Below the pieces are notes generated by a model that was not told the DNA's origin, did no database searches, and was given only the letters and a program-made list of their open reading frames with translations. A DNA stretch of 64,000 nucleotides from Rhizobium skierniewicense (lineage in GTDB: Bacteria; Pseudomonadota; Alphaproteobacteria; Rhizobiales; Rhizobiaceae). Within the stretch, counting starts at the first letter, position 1. Each line of letters opens with the position of its first letter. Of this stretch, positions 16,749 through 24,918 are shown in pieces. The stretch is from positions 62,001-126,000 of the forward strand of contig NZ_JACIDV010000002.1 of assembly GCF_014196515.1 (NCBI RefSeq). Reading direction: 5' to 3'. A program made the position numbers and the translations under genes.

Positions 16749-17222
16749 TCACCTCGGAAGTTTGGCGAGGGTCAATTCGACATCACCCTTGCGATTGCAC
16801 TTTTTGCACCGAAGAAGCTTTTTCAGGTCGTCTAAAGTCATTCCAGGCTTTGTAACCTTGCTGACGCGCCAACGTTCCAAATTAGAAACGTGTCCGCAAT
16901 AGCGGCATTTGCCGACGACGATTTCCCAACTGGAAAGATATTCGAGCCTGGGGGAGGGCGGTGGCTCAGACTTGATCTTATAAGTCTCGTGTCCCTCATA
17001 ATAGTTGAGCCGACACCTGTTGCTGTAGCCTTCTGTTTCCCTGCAGCATTTGATGATGTCTTTTGCGATCGGCGCTCTGAGGGACATCAACTCGACATCG
17101 CCGTAGACCTCCATCAATGCGGCATAATCCATTTTACGCAATAGCTCGCAATCGATGCACATGACGTAAATCAGATCGTCCTTTTTAGACGATAGCTTCG
17201 GCAGATGGTCATAGGCCATCAC
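16749..17222 (-). CDS. Zinc-ribbon protein, unknown function
   Basis: This 157-residue protein is not recognised. It has a C-terminal zinc ribbon built of CRYC and CKKC pairs (about residues 105 to 145) and another CIDC pair near residue 22. It lies three bases before the SRAP gene and its start overlaps the 71-residue gene by 14 bases, so it is co-expressed with them under the SOS box. A DNA-binding or nuclease-associated role is possible. Confidence 0.6.
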   Translation of the reverse strand: MMAYDHLPKLSSKKDDLIYVMCIDCELLRKMDYAALMEVYGDVELMSLRAPIAKDIIKCCRETEGYSNRCRLNYYEGHETYKIKSEPPPSPRLEYLSSWEIVVGKCRYCGHVSNLERWRVSKVTKPGMTLDDLKKLLRCKKCNRKGDVELTLAKLPR

Positions 17223-17424
17223 GCCCCTCGCTCGGTACCCACCCCCGCGTAAAGCCCCGTCCCATTGCCACCACAGCCAAGCTCAACTGGTGTTGCAGGT
17301 GTTCGATCTCTTCCTGCATCGCCTCGATAGCGGCTTTCGCATCCCCCTCGTGGCATTGCAAAATGTAATCCGCCACATCGACCGGGGCTTTTTCAAATTC
17401 AGGACGCACGTTCTCACTCTCCAT
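17209..17424 (-). CDS. Small protein, first gene of the SOS operon
   Basis: This 71-residue protein is acidic and helical (a DAKAAIEAMQEEIEHLQHQL coiled coil). Its ATG lies about 60 bases downstream of the SOS box and it overlaps the following gene. Not recognised. Co-transcription with SRAP suggests expression on DNA damage or prophage induction. Confidence 0.55.
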   Translation of the reverse strand: MESENVRPEFEKAPVDVADYILQCHEGDAKAAIEAMQEEIEHLQHQLSLAVVAMGRGFTRGWVPSEGRDGL

Positions 17425-17754
17425 ATTTCAGAGCCCAATGCCGCAATGTATTTTCGGAAAGCACGCGCACCCGTGCCAGCGATGTTCTATTTATGTTCTC
17501 ATCGCTGCTTGAGTCAAGACTTGCGTGATATGAACTGGTATTTGATGCTGATCATGATGAGGGTCGAAGGCGCTGTGTGCCACATAGAGCGATACACAGA
17601 GTGCCACTTGAAGCGGAAATAACCCTCAAGAACGCTGGTTTCCAGCACTTCTTGGAGTTGGTCCAAGTCCCGCCGTCCGCACCTTTTCTTGCTGATAATT
17701 ACGATTGCCCAGTCGGACGCTGCGCCTGCTAAAATGGGTGCTTCGAGAGTTTGA
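17425..17754. other. 330-base region with the SOS box only
   Basis: Apart from the SOS box there is no convincing gene. A 30-codon frame at 17530 lacks a ribosome site. Near 17636 a small inverted repeat (GCTGG, CCAGC, flanked by AAGAA and TTCTT) may be the terminator of the minus-strand gene that ends at 17755. Confidence 0.5.
17484..17498 (-). promoter_or_regulatory. LexA (SOS) box, GTTC-N7-GTTC
   Basis: The sequence GTTCTATTTATGTTC is an exact match to the alphaproteobacterial LexA site (GTTC-N7-GTTC, or GAAC-N7-GAAC on the other strand). It is 60 bases upstream of the first ATG of the minus-strand operon 17424 to 15904, which contains the SRAP gene. LexA control of that operon is the natural reading. 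Confidence 0.85.
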
Positions 17755-18534
17755 TCAGCTCATTGCTGCTATCCGAAAAACCGAAACTGGATCCTTCGCG
17801 CCGGCGAAAGTTTTGCGCCATTTATGCACTTGAGAAATATTCTGTGGTGTTAACGTAACCATTTCGCGCATCGCTAACTCCTCACCAGAGCCCCTCCATG
17901 ACTGGACGACGGATCCAATAAAGTCTCTATCACGGTGCGCTATATCAAGGTTCTCGAAATCAGACGGCATGCGCTGCTTGTCTACTTTGACAAGAAATAA
18001 GAATCTGGCTGCGTATATCCGTAGAAATCGCACATTCTCGAAGCGGTCAACTGCAGGAGATAAGAATGGAACATTGCGGTTGTCGAACTCGGTAACGCAA
18101 ACTGAAGTGCGTTGGGTGGTTGGCTCTAAAACTTCGTGTTTAAAAAGTGTCTCGTATGGACCCAAGTGGACGGAGCGGAACATAGCGTGGGTGCTATGAT
18201 GCGCGCGCCAAGCAACAGAAATAACAAATCGCCGGATCAACTCCGTATCTGTCACATGGTAAACGCGTGCTAAGCCATCCGTTTCAGGTGGTACGTGCCC
18301 TACCTTTGTCAGAAGCTGCTCAGCTGCTGCTTGATCGAAGATGCCTAGGTTCGAATCGCAGGCTGCACACAGTATTCCTTCATCGTAAACGCCAATTGGA
18401 GCCTTCCTCGGAAATTGGAACTTGTCCGACGACAATAATTTGGTGGTTGCAGAGTTTGGAAAGAAGGCTTTGGGTATCACGTGCGATTTGATTAGTTTTT
18501 TTTCTTCACCACATAATTTGCATAAATCAGCCAT
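17755..18534 (-). CDS. HNH-like zinc-finger protein, prophage cargo
   Basis: This 259-residue protein starts with CKLCGEEKKLIKSHVIPKAF and has a second cysteine pair CAACDSNLG about residue 58. Two CxxC pairs around a SHVIP motif suggest a treble-clef zinc fold related to HNH nucleases. The remaining 190 residues are helical and not recognised. The gene lies alone near the right end of the prophage, where phages often carry genes useful to the host, including defence genes. A nuclease or anti-phage role is possible but not shown; the classic HNH catalytic set is not clear. Confidence 0.65.
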   Translation of the reverse strand: MADLCKLCGEEKKLIKSHVIPKAFFPNSATTKLLSSDKFQFPRKAPIGVYDEGILCAACDSNLGIFDQAAAEQLLTKVGHVPPETDGLARVYHVTDTELIRRFVISVAWRAHHSTHAMFRSVHLGPYETLFKHEVLEPTTQRTSVCVTEFDNRNVPFLSPAVDRFENVRFLRIYAARFLFLVKVDKQRMPSDFENLDIAHRDRDFIGSVVQSWRGSGEELAMREMVTLTPQNISQVHKWRKTFAGAKDPVSVFRIAAMS

Positions 18535-18613
18535 TTTGGTTTGCCGCGCTTTCTTTGAAGCTACCCGCCTTCGTCATTTCTGAGGCTTGTTGCAGCTACC
18601 TCTATTTCTGTTC

Positions 18614-19093
18614 TTATCGCGTTAGGATCACATCGAGGTTCTGCCCGTTGCTGACAGTAACAAACTTTGTCAGGTCACCGCCTTGCGTGCTGTCTCCGGC
18701 GCGCCAGTTGACGTTCGTAACGAGAAGATATTCGCCATCCGGAACCCCTTGAAAGGAGAAACGCCCTTCACCGTTAGCCTGGGCAACTTTCGTGTAATTT
18801 TTCAGCCTTACGTCAAGATTTGTCACGGGCGGAGCGCCGTAAACCTTCTGACTGGTGTCATACAATTCGCGCACATAGCTTGAGGCAGGTAGCAGCAAGG
18901 CCTGACTTCCGGCAGCGTAGACGACCATTCCATCATTGCGCCGCATGAAAGCCTGCGCGCTTACAGTCGCCTTGCCAGGCTTTGCAGCAAACTCATGCTC
19001 TGAAGGATTGAATGGCGTTTTCACCGTAACGGACTGAACGCATGCGGAAAGAGCGACAACGATCGTCGCTACCATTATGGACCTGAATTTCAT
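18614..19093 (-). CDS. Putative lipoprotein with carboxypeptidase-regulatory-like domain
   Basis: This protein of about 159 residues begins MKFRSIMVATIVVALSACVQ, a lipoprotein signal with the lipidated Cys at about residue 18. The C-terminal part (GEGRFSFQGVPDGEYLLVTNV) matches the beta-sandwich of carboxypeptidase-regulatory-like domains. The start at 19093 has a GGGG stretch upstream; a longer start at 19186 would put the signal inside. It is the last gene before attR, so it is a likely lysogenic conversion gene affecting the cell envelope. Confidence 0.7.
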   Translation of the reverse strand: MKFRSIMVATIVVALSACVQSVTVKTPFNPSEHEFAAKPGKATVSAQAFMRRNDGMVVYAAGSQALLLPASSYVRELYDTSQKVYGAPPVTNLDVRLKNYTKVAQANGEGRFSFQGVPDGEYLLVTNVNWRAGDSTQGGDLTKFVTVSNGQNLDVILTR

Positions 19094-19673
19094 AAGTACC
19101 CCCCGATCTTGAAAGTACAAAATGCCAGAGCGCGGGGCATGTTGCAATCCGGCGACAGCAGCCAACTCGCCATCCCGACATGACACGTAGTCGCGACGCA
19201 GAGTCCCGAAATCGCGTCGTAGTTACGCGCTAAATCGCCCGTAATTTATCTGGGAGGATTGCAGTGATCGGTCTTCCGATACCGTCCCCCAAAAGTTTTA
19301 CAGCGCTATTGAAAACATTATGGAATTTCGTGCCGATTTGAGTGAGTTTTACACTCAAGGCGTTGATCTATAGGCGATAGATCAAGCTTCCCAAGCTGAA
19401 TACGAGGGTTCGATTCCCTTCACCCGCTCCAGCCTTCGACCCTGCCGAATTTTTGGATATGCGGGTACCGACTGTTCACGCGCGGCCGTTGCTCCAATAT
19501 CGAGCTTGCTGTCGTTATTTTTGTTGCTTTGAGGCCGCATCTTGTCGGCAGACGGTTTAAAAATTAACGTCGCCACTTTCGCCTTTACACGATCTACTTC
19601 TGCTAATCTTCCGTTGGCTGGAACAAAATCCATTAGACCCACGTTGGTTTCCTGAAAAGAAAAGGAATTACCA
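19094..19673. other. Prophage-chromosome junction without genes
   Basis: This 580-base stretch holds the tRNA-Gly fragment. No protein gene is convincing; a minus-strand frame across the tRNA fragment has the well-known false-gene sequence produced by tRNA-Gly. The chromosomal side probably contains the promoter of the BA14K gene. Confidence 0.5.
19384..19431 (+). repeat. tRNA-Gly(CCC) 3' fragment, prophage attR
   Basis: The sequence from AAGCTTCCCAAGC to GATTCCCTTCACCCGCTCCA is the anticodon arm to 3' end of a tRNA-Gly with CCC anticodon. The 5' half of the tRNA is missing and the left partner of the anticodon stem is imperfect. This is what an integration event at a tRNA 3' end leaves. It marks the right end of the prophage; the intact tRNA (attL) should lie left of the window. 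Confidence 0.8.
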
Positions 19674-19997
19674 ATGGTCAAGATGGTAAAAATCATTTCT
19701 GCATTTGCATTAAGCTCGGGTTTGGCGACTGGCTTCGTCTCACCTGCCAGCGCGCTCAGCTTGATAGGGCCGGCCTATGAGAATCAGGCTGAATCTCAGG
19801 CAACAGTCTATGGCAACTCTCCCATTGCCTTTACAGGTGGTGCGGCTGGCAATGCGGGCTCCACCGGCCTGATGCTTTCCGAGCATGAGATAAACCACGT
19901 AAAATGGTGCGCAAAAACCTACGTGTCTTACCATGCAACTGACAACACATTCCAAGCCGAAAACGGTGTTCGCGTAGCTTGCCAGTCGCCATACTGA
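19674..19997 (+). CDS. BA14K family protein
   Basis: This 107-residue secreted protein has a signal peptide (cleavage after about SPASA) and the C-terminal BA14K-like motif [20 protein letters not shown] ending in VACQSPY. BA14K proteins are rhizobial and Brucella surface proteins, immunoreactive in Brucella, with proposed lectin-like activity. AAAAGGA lies before the first ATG. It is the first chromosomal gene after the prophage. Confidence 0.85.
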   Translation: MVKMVKIISAFALSSGLATGFVSPASALSLIGPAYENQAESQATVYGNSPIAFTGGAAGNAGSTGLMLSEHEINHVKWCAKTYVSYHATDNTFQAENGVRVACQSPY

Positions 19998-20037
19998 TTA
20001 ATTTAGAATAATTTATAATACATTGAAGTATATATTT

Positions 20038-21978
20038 TCATTTTTTTCTTGAAGTGGGCTTGTGCGGTGTCTTGTTCCAGACAAAGGGCTTGTATCGCAA
20101 TTCATAAACAGCACGCCACGCCGCCACAGAGAGCATAAGCCAGTACACAGGAGTGTAAAGCCAGCGTTTGCCAATCAGCTTACGCTCATGGGCAATCATC
20201 GCCTTCGTTCCCATGAGGATGAACACCGTATAACTGGCGGCGATGTTGACGATATCAACGATGAAAAGAAAGATCTGCAAAGGCGCAAGCGCTGATATTC
20301 CGTCAACCCAGACCAGTCGTGCGATGTAGAAGATGTAGAGAATGAACATCGGATGGGTCAATGAGGACAACAGCATGCCCCCGATCAGGAGGTGGAACAC
20401 CAGATAGGCCTTCCATCCCATTTCGCGAGAGATTGCCGAGGGCGATCGCATCATAACAAGCCAGCTTTGCAGCCACCCTTTGAACCACCGGCTGCGCTGG
20501 CTCAGCCACACGGAAATGTCGGTCGGTGCGTCTTCAAGTGTCTGGTATTTGATGACGTCGGACTGGTAGCCCAATCGGTGAAGCCGAAGCCCAAGATCGG
20601 CATCCTCAGTAACATTGTATGGATCCCATGCGCCAACCTTGCGAAGAACCGAGGCGCGAAAATGATTTGATGTTCCACCAAGCGGAAGCGGCATCTTCAT
20701 GCGTGCTAACATGGGCAACATGCGCCGGAACAGAGCGGAGTATTCCAGCGAGAAAGAGGCGGTGATCCAAGAGGCACTGGCGTTGCTGATAATGAGCGGT
20801 GCCTGCAGGCATGCGAGCTGATCTGATCCAGTGCGAAAGCGAGTATAGGCTTCGCGCAACTGTTTGGGGTGAGGTCGATCTTCTGCATCATAAATGGCGA
20901 TAAATTCTCCGCGCGCGCCAGCAAGGGCATAGGTCAGCGCTTTTGGTTTTGTACGTGGCAATGAGGGCGGTACGTGAACAATTTCGATGTGGTAACCGGG
21001 GCTTAGTCGGGTAATTGCATCAATGGTCGTGGCATCGTCGTCTTCGCAGACGAGCTTGATGTCGAGACAGGATTTCGGCCAGTCTAGCCGATCAAGCGCG
21101 TTGATGAGTTGTTCTACGACCGCTTCTTCACGGTAAAGTGCCACGAGAATGGTGTAAACTGGCAGCTGCTCATCGGTTGTCTGATCGAGAAGAGCAAGAT
21201 TTCGTCCAGAGGTTTCCTCGGCGGGGGTTGCGCGAAAGAGTATGGCGGCCATGTAGAGCCCGGCCGTCACGATGTGTAAAAGCTGAAATGTCGGTGTTGG
21301 CGCCAAAAGCATCGATCCGAATAGAAGCGCCGCGCAGATACCCAGTAGAAAGCCCTGTTTCCCGTGCAGAGTGATGCGCGCCGAATAGAGAGGCGCGGTC
21401 TCGAACAGTGAGTTTATGGTCTGCCGGGTTCGCCGTTCCTCGCCCGCCCTCCACACCGCTTTTCGAAGGGCAGATGGTGTCGTCACGACAAGACCTGCAG
21501 TGACCGTCGGGTTGTTTTCGAGCGCTGTCTTCAGTCGCTCAATGCTCTCCAGGTCAGGCGTAACTGCGATATAGGGTTTGGCGTCAGCGGGCGAAAGGCG
21601 CACCATGCGCGTGTCGATAAGCTGAATGTCGAGTGACGGAGTGTCCACAACGATGGCGGCATCCAGGTCGGCATGGAAAGGGAGCCGCAGAAAGCGGGCG
21701 AAGGCACCGAAATAGGCGTCTTCCGTCACCAGTCCGTCTGCCAGCAATTCCGTCTCGAATGTGGACCCGTTGCATGCGGCTTTTGCGGTGTAACGGTCAA
21801 TATGGGGTTTTCCGAGCCCAAGCGATTTGAGAAAGGCAACATCGTCGCGCTCTGGCGCGGCTTTGCCGTGAAGCGTGAAGGGATCATCATATAAGGGATC
21901 GAAGGCAAGAATTTCGCCCTGCACCAGCATCGCGTTTTGCGAGACTTGTGTATACTCTTCAAAACGCGACATACACAT
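20038..21978 (-). CDS. Processive family 2 glycosyltransferase (cellulose synthase-like)
   Basis: This 646-residue membrane protein has the GT2 processive set: CEDDD near residue 311, DAED at 364 to 367, TED at 457 to 459 and QRSRW at 494 to 498. Membrane segments lie near residues 208 to 248 and several from about 520 to the end. The first 170 residues are a cytoplasmic domain resembling the MshEN-like N-terminal region seen in related rhizobial transferases. It should make and export a beta-linked polysaccharide; the polymer is not known. Its start is divergent from the solute-binding protein gene. Confidence 0.85.
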   Translation of the reverse strand: MCMSRFEEYTQVSQNAMLVQGEILAFDPLYDDPFTLHGKAAPERDDVAFLKSLGLGKPHIDRYTAKAACNGSTFETELLADGLVTEDAYFGAFARFLRLPFHADLDAAIVVDTPSLDIQLIDTRMVRLSPADAKPYIAVTPDLESIERLKTALENNPTVTAGLVVTTPSALRKAVWRAGEERRTRQTINSLFETAPLYSARITLHGKQGFLLGICAALLFGSMLLAPTPTFQLLHIVTAGLYMAAILFRATPAEETSGRNLALLDQTTDEQLPVYTILVALYREEAVVEQLINALDRLDWPKSCLDIKLVCEDDDATTIDAITRLSPGYHIEIVHVPPSLPRTKPKALTYALAGARGEFIAIYDAEDRPHPKQLREAYTRFRTGSDQLACLQAPLIISNASASWITASFSLEYSALFRRMLPMLARMKMPLPLGGTSNHFRASVLRKVGAWDPYNVTEDADLGLRLHRLGYQSDVIKYQTLEDAPTDISVWLSQRSRWFKGWLQSWLVMMRSPSAISREMGWKAYLVFHLLIGGMLLSSLTHPMFILYIFYIARLVWVDGISALAPLQIFLFIVDIVNIAASYTVFILMGTKAMIAHERKLIGKRWLYTPVYWLMLSVAAWRAVYELRYKPFVWNKTPHKPTSRKK

Positions 21979-22029
21979 TCAGCCACCGTAACCGGTGGCG
22001 CCCCAACAATGCCAGTTTGGATGATATAC

Positions 22030-22908
22030 ATGCGCCTTTCAGTTGCACCCCTGAAATTCAGTAGTATTTTTTCTTTATTGATCGGCGTGGTAATTTTTTC
22101 ATTGCCTGCTCAGCCCAGAGCGCAGGAGTTGGTACAAACCGGGCGCCTGCCGGTGCTGTTCGATGCGCAGGAACGCATGCCGGGCGCGGATTTATCGACG
22201 GTCTCGCGTGTTCGGTTCTTGATGTCGGTGGATTTTCCACCCTTCAATTTCACGGATCAGGACGGGCGTCTGGTGGGGTTTCATGTCGATCTGGCCCGCG
22301 AAATATGCGCGCAACTTAAGATAGAAAATAAATGCCAGGTACAGGCGCTGCCGTTCGATGAATTGGAAGCGGCGGTCGAAATGGGCGAGGGGGAGGCCGT
22401 GATGTCGGGCATCGCCTCGAGCGCGGATCTACGAAAAAGCTTCAGCTTTACCAGGCCCTACACGCTTTTACCCGCACGCTTTGCGGTTAACAAGGCGGCT
22501 AGGCTCGAAGGTCAAGCGGCCGACGCACTCTCAGGAAAAAAGGTCGGCGTCGTCAGTAATTCCCGGCATGAGGCCATGCTGAAGGCATTTTTTCCCGCCG
22601 TTCAGGTCACCGGCTTCGATGGCTATGAGCCGATGTACGAGGCACTGAAATCCGGCAAGATCGACGGCGTCTTTGCCGACGGTTTGCGGCTGCCTTTCTG
22701 GGTTGCAGGTACGGCATCGAATGGGTGCTGCACCATGTTCGATGGTCCCTATATGTCGGACCGCTTTTTAGGCGAAGGCCTGTCTATTATGACGGTCGAT
22801 CCGGAAAACAAACTGGTTCCCGCTTTCGATCAGGCCCTTGCTGCACTCTCGCGCAACGGGCGGCTGGAAGAAATCTATCGCCGCTATTTTCCTTACGGCA
22901 TGTTTTGA
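22030..22908 (+). CDS. Periplasmic solute-binding protein, family 3
   Basis: This protein of about 292 residues has a signal peptide (hydrophobic segment about residues 9 to 28) followed by the SBP_bac_3 domain: VRFLMSVDFPPFNFTDQDGRLVGFHVDL, then DLRKSFSFTRPY, and a C-terminal GRLEEIYRRYF. The family binds amino acids for ABC uptake or acts as a sensor. No permease or ATPase gene is nearby, so it may be an orphan or serve a signalling role beside the glycosyltransferase. Starts at 22009 or 21937 are possible. Confidence 0.8.
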   Translation: MRLSVAPLKFSSIFSLLIGVVIFSLPAQPRAQELVQTGRLPVLFDAQERMPGADLSTVSRVRFLMSVDFPPFNFTDQDGRLVGFHVDLAREICAQLKIENKCQVQALPFDELEAAVEMGEGEAVMSGIASSADLRKSFSFTRPYTLLPARFAVNKAARLEGQAADALSGKKVGVVSNSRHEAMLKAFFPAVQVTGFDGYEPMYEALKSGKIDGVFADGLRLPFWVAGTASNGCCTMFDGPYMSDRFLGEGLSIMTVDPENKLVPAFDQALAALSRNGRLEEIYRRYFPYGMF

Positions 22909-22915
22909 TCAGGTG

Positions 22916-23581
22916 CTACTGGCTGGCCCAGATGATCCGCGCCATCCATTCCACCTCTTTGAGGTCGAAGCTGCGATTGGGATGTTCCGGATTGAGCGAC
23001 AAAAGCTCGATAGTCTTGGCCGTCTGACGAGCTAGGACTTTGGCCATGACCTCGCCATCCCGGCTTTTCACCACCACGCGGTCGCCGCGCCGCATCTGCG
23101 CGCCCGGTTCTACGATCAGCACATCGCCATCGCGGTACAGCGGCATCATGCTGTCGCCTTGCACTTCCAAGGCATAGGCTCCGGCCTTGTTGGCGGGGGA
23201 GGCGGGAAAGTCCACCACGTCCCAGCCTTGGCCTGCGGGAAAGCCACCGTCATCGAAAAATCCGCCTGAGCCGGCCTGTGCGAAACCGATAAGGGGAATG
23301 GCGCCCGTCTGGGACGGAAGATTTCCATCCGGCAATGCATTTTTGTTCGAGTGCCCCATGGCATAGCCAAAGAACTGATCGATCGTCGCACCGGTGGCGT
23401 CCAGAACTTTTGAGATGGATTCAGTGGAGGGCCAACGCTGGCGTCCGTCTGGACCGACCCGCTTGGATTTGTTGAACGACGTCGGATCCAGCCCCGCTTT
23501 GCGTGCCAAGCCGGACGGCGAAAGCTGGTTCCGATCGGCAAGCGTATCGATTGCACTCCAGATATCATCGTGTGACAGCAT
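22916..23581 (-). CDS. LexA/CI-like S24 family repressor
   Basis: This 221-residue regulator has an N-terminal helix-turn-helix (about residues 15 to 70, with GLARKAGLDPTSFNKSK) and a C-terminal S24 peptidase domain: Ala-Gly cleavage site at 103-104 (FAQAGSGG), catalytic Ser144 in GDSMMPLY and Lys181. It could cleave itself with RecA, like LexA or lambda CI. It lies in ordinary chromosome and is not near phage genes, and similar genes are found in many rhizobia, so a stress regulator seems likelier than a prophage remnant. Confidence 0.85.
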   Translation of the reverse strand: MLSHDDIWSAIDTLADRNQLSPSGLARKAGLDPTSFNKSKRVGPDGRQRWPSTESISKVLDATGATIDQFFGYAMGHSNKNALPDGNLPSQTGAIPLIGFAQAGSGGFFDDGGFPAGQGWDVVDFPASPANKAGAYALEVQGDSMMPLYRDGDVLIVEPGAQMRRGDRVVVKSRDGEVMAKVLARQTAKTIELLSLNPEHPNRSFDLKEVEWMARIIWASQ

Positions 23582-23691
23582 GTTCAGGGCCCGGGTGGAG
23601 CGGCGTCGTCACGCGGCTCGCTTCAATATAACGCGAAACCTAGCCAATTATGCCTTCGGAGTAAAGTATTAAAGGAATAAAATCCTTGTCT

Positions 23692-24342
23692 TTATGCAAC
23701 CAAAGTCGACATATTGATCTTTGAAAGCTGAATCACGGCCTGTGTGCGGCTATCGACTTTCAGTTTTAACAATATCGCCGAGACATGCGCCTTGACCGTG
23801 GCTTCCGAAACGCTGAGCTCATAGGCAATTTGCTTGTTGAGCAAGCCTTCGCCCAGCATGCCCAGCACACGATTTTGCTGTGGTGTCAAAGTGCGGAGCC
23901 GATTGATGAGGTCGGCCATGTCCGGGTCGTGATCCTGCCCGGCCTGACAGGACGCCGGTATCCAGACATCCCCCTCCAGCACCGCCCGAATACCTGCGCG
24001 CAGGTCCTCAATGCCTGAGGATTTGGAAATGAAACCGGAGGCCCCGAGTTCTATGGCACGGCGCATGGTCGCTGGATCATCGCTAGCCGATACGATGACA
24101 ATGGGCAGGCTGGAAAACTCGGCCCTTAACGCCATCAGCCCGGAAAACCCGCTGACGCCCGGCATGGCAAGGTCGAGCAGCATGAGATCGGCATCCGGCT
24201 GATCTGCGGCGGCCATTTTTGCCGCTTCGAAATCGCCAGCCTCGATAATGGCGTGGCCGCCATCCAGCCCCGAAACCGCCTGGCGCAACGCGCCGCGAAA
24301 CAGAGGATGGTCGTCCACGATTATGATGGTCATCTGTAACAT
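23692..24342 (-). CDS. LuxR-type two-component response regulator
   Basis: This 216-residue protein has a receiver domain (IIIVDDHPLFRGAL, phosphorylated Asp57 in LLDLAMPG, conserved Lys in FISKSSG) and a C-terminal LuxR helix-turn-helix (LTPQQNRVLGMLGEGLLNKQ). It is NarL/FixJ type. No histidine kinase is adjacent. The start at 24342 has GGGAGG about nine bases upstream; ATG 24333 is also possible. Confidence 0.9.
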   Translation of the reverse strand: MLQMTIIIVDDHPLFRGALRQAVSGLDGGHAIIEAGDFEAAKMAAADQPDADLMLLDLAMPGVSGFSGLMALRAEFSSLPIVIVSASDDPATMRRAIELGASGFISKSSGIEDLRAGIRAVLEGDVWIPASCQAGQDHDPDMADLINRLRTLTPQQNRVLGMLGEGLLNKQIAYELSVSEATVKAHVSAILLKLKVDSRTQAVIQLSKINMSTLVA

Positions 24343-24564
24343 GCCGCGCCCCCTCCCAAGAGCATTTCATGCGCGCATCATTCTTGAGGAGCGCGATCAA
24401 GCGTCAAGTCCCACAAACCGAGGATTGCGTAAATGTCGCCACAACACAAGCGCTTGATGCTAGCAAAGGCTCGCGCCACCCTGTGTATGCGCAAAAATCT
24501 GCGTGAGGCGGTGGACAACAAAGAGCATTTGCGGCAAACCGCCCATATATGAAGGAGACGCCAC

Positions 24565-24918
24565 ATGAGTGAAACGCCCCCCGTCCTTTACAAGATCGTA
24601 CCGAGCGCCCTGTGGCGAGAGGCGCAAGAAAAGGGTGTTTTCGAAGGTGCCGAGATTGATCTCCAGGATGGTTACATCCATTTTTCCACCGCAGCCCAGG
24701 TCAAGGAAACTGCGCTGAAGCATTTCACCGGTCAGAATGATCTTCTGCTGGTCGCCGTGGACGGTACCGCCTTGGGCGAGAAGCTGGTGTTTGAAACCTC
24801 TCGTGGCGGCGACCTTTTTCCGCATCTTTACGCTTCATTGCCATTGAGTGCGGTTTTGTGGGAAACGCCGCTGACGCTGGATGATGACGGTGCACACCAG
24901 TTTCCGGAGATTGCATGA
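24565..24918 (+). CDS. DUF952 family protein
   Basis: This 117-residue protein matches DUF952 by YKIVPSALWREAQEKGVFEG, DGYIHFSTAAQV and the FPHLYASLPLSAV end. The fold is like ADP-ribosyltransferases, but activity is unknown. It overlaps pyrD by four bases and both share an operon, an arrangement seen in other alphaproteobacteria. AAGGAG precedes the ATG. Confidence 0.9.
   Translation: MSETPPVLYKIVPSALWREAQEKGVFEGAEIDLQDGYIHFSTAAQVKETALKHFTGQNDLLLVAVDGTALGEKLVFETSRGGDLFPHLYASLPLSAVLWETPLTLDDDGAHQFPEIA

Noticed and set aside
17530-17622. 30-codon frame on the plus strand
   Set aside because: No ribosome site, no family resemblance, and it lies in the control region of the SOS operon and the neighbouring gene end.
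19382-19696. Minus-strand open frame across the tRNA-Gly fragment
   Set aside because: Its end carries the well-known false protein sequence produced by reading a tRNA-Gly in antisense. No ribosome site, and it overlaps the BA14K gene start.
22916-23581. S24 repressor as part of a prophage
   Set aside because: No phage genes, att sites or operators are near it; neighbours are ordinary chromosomal genes.
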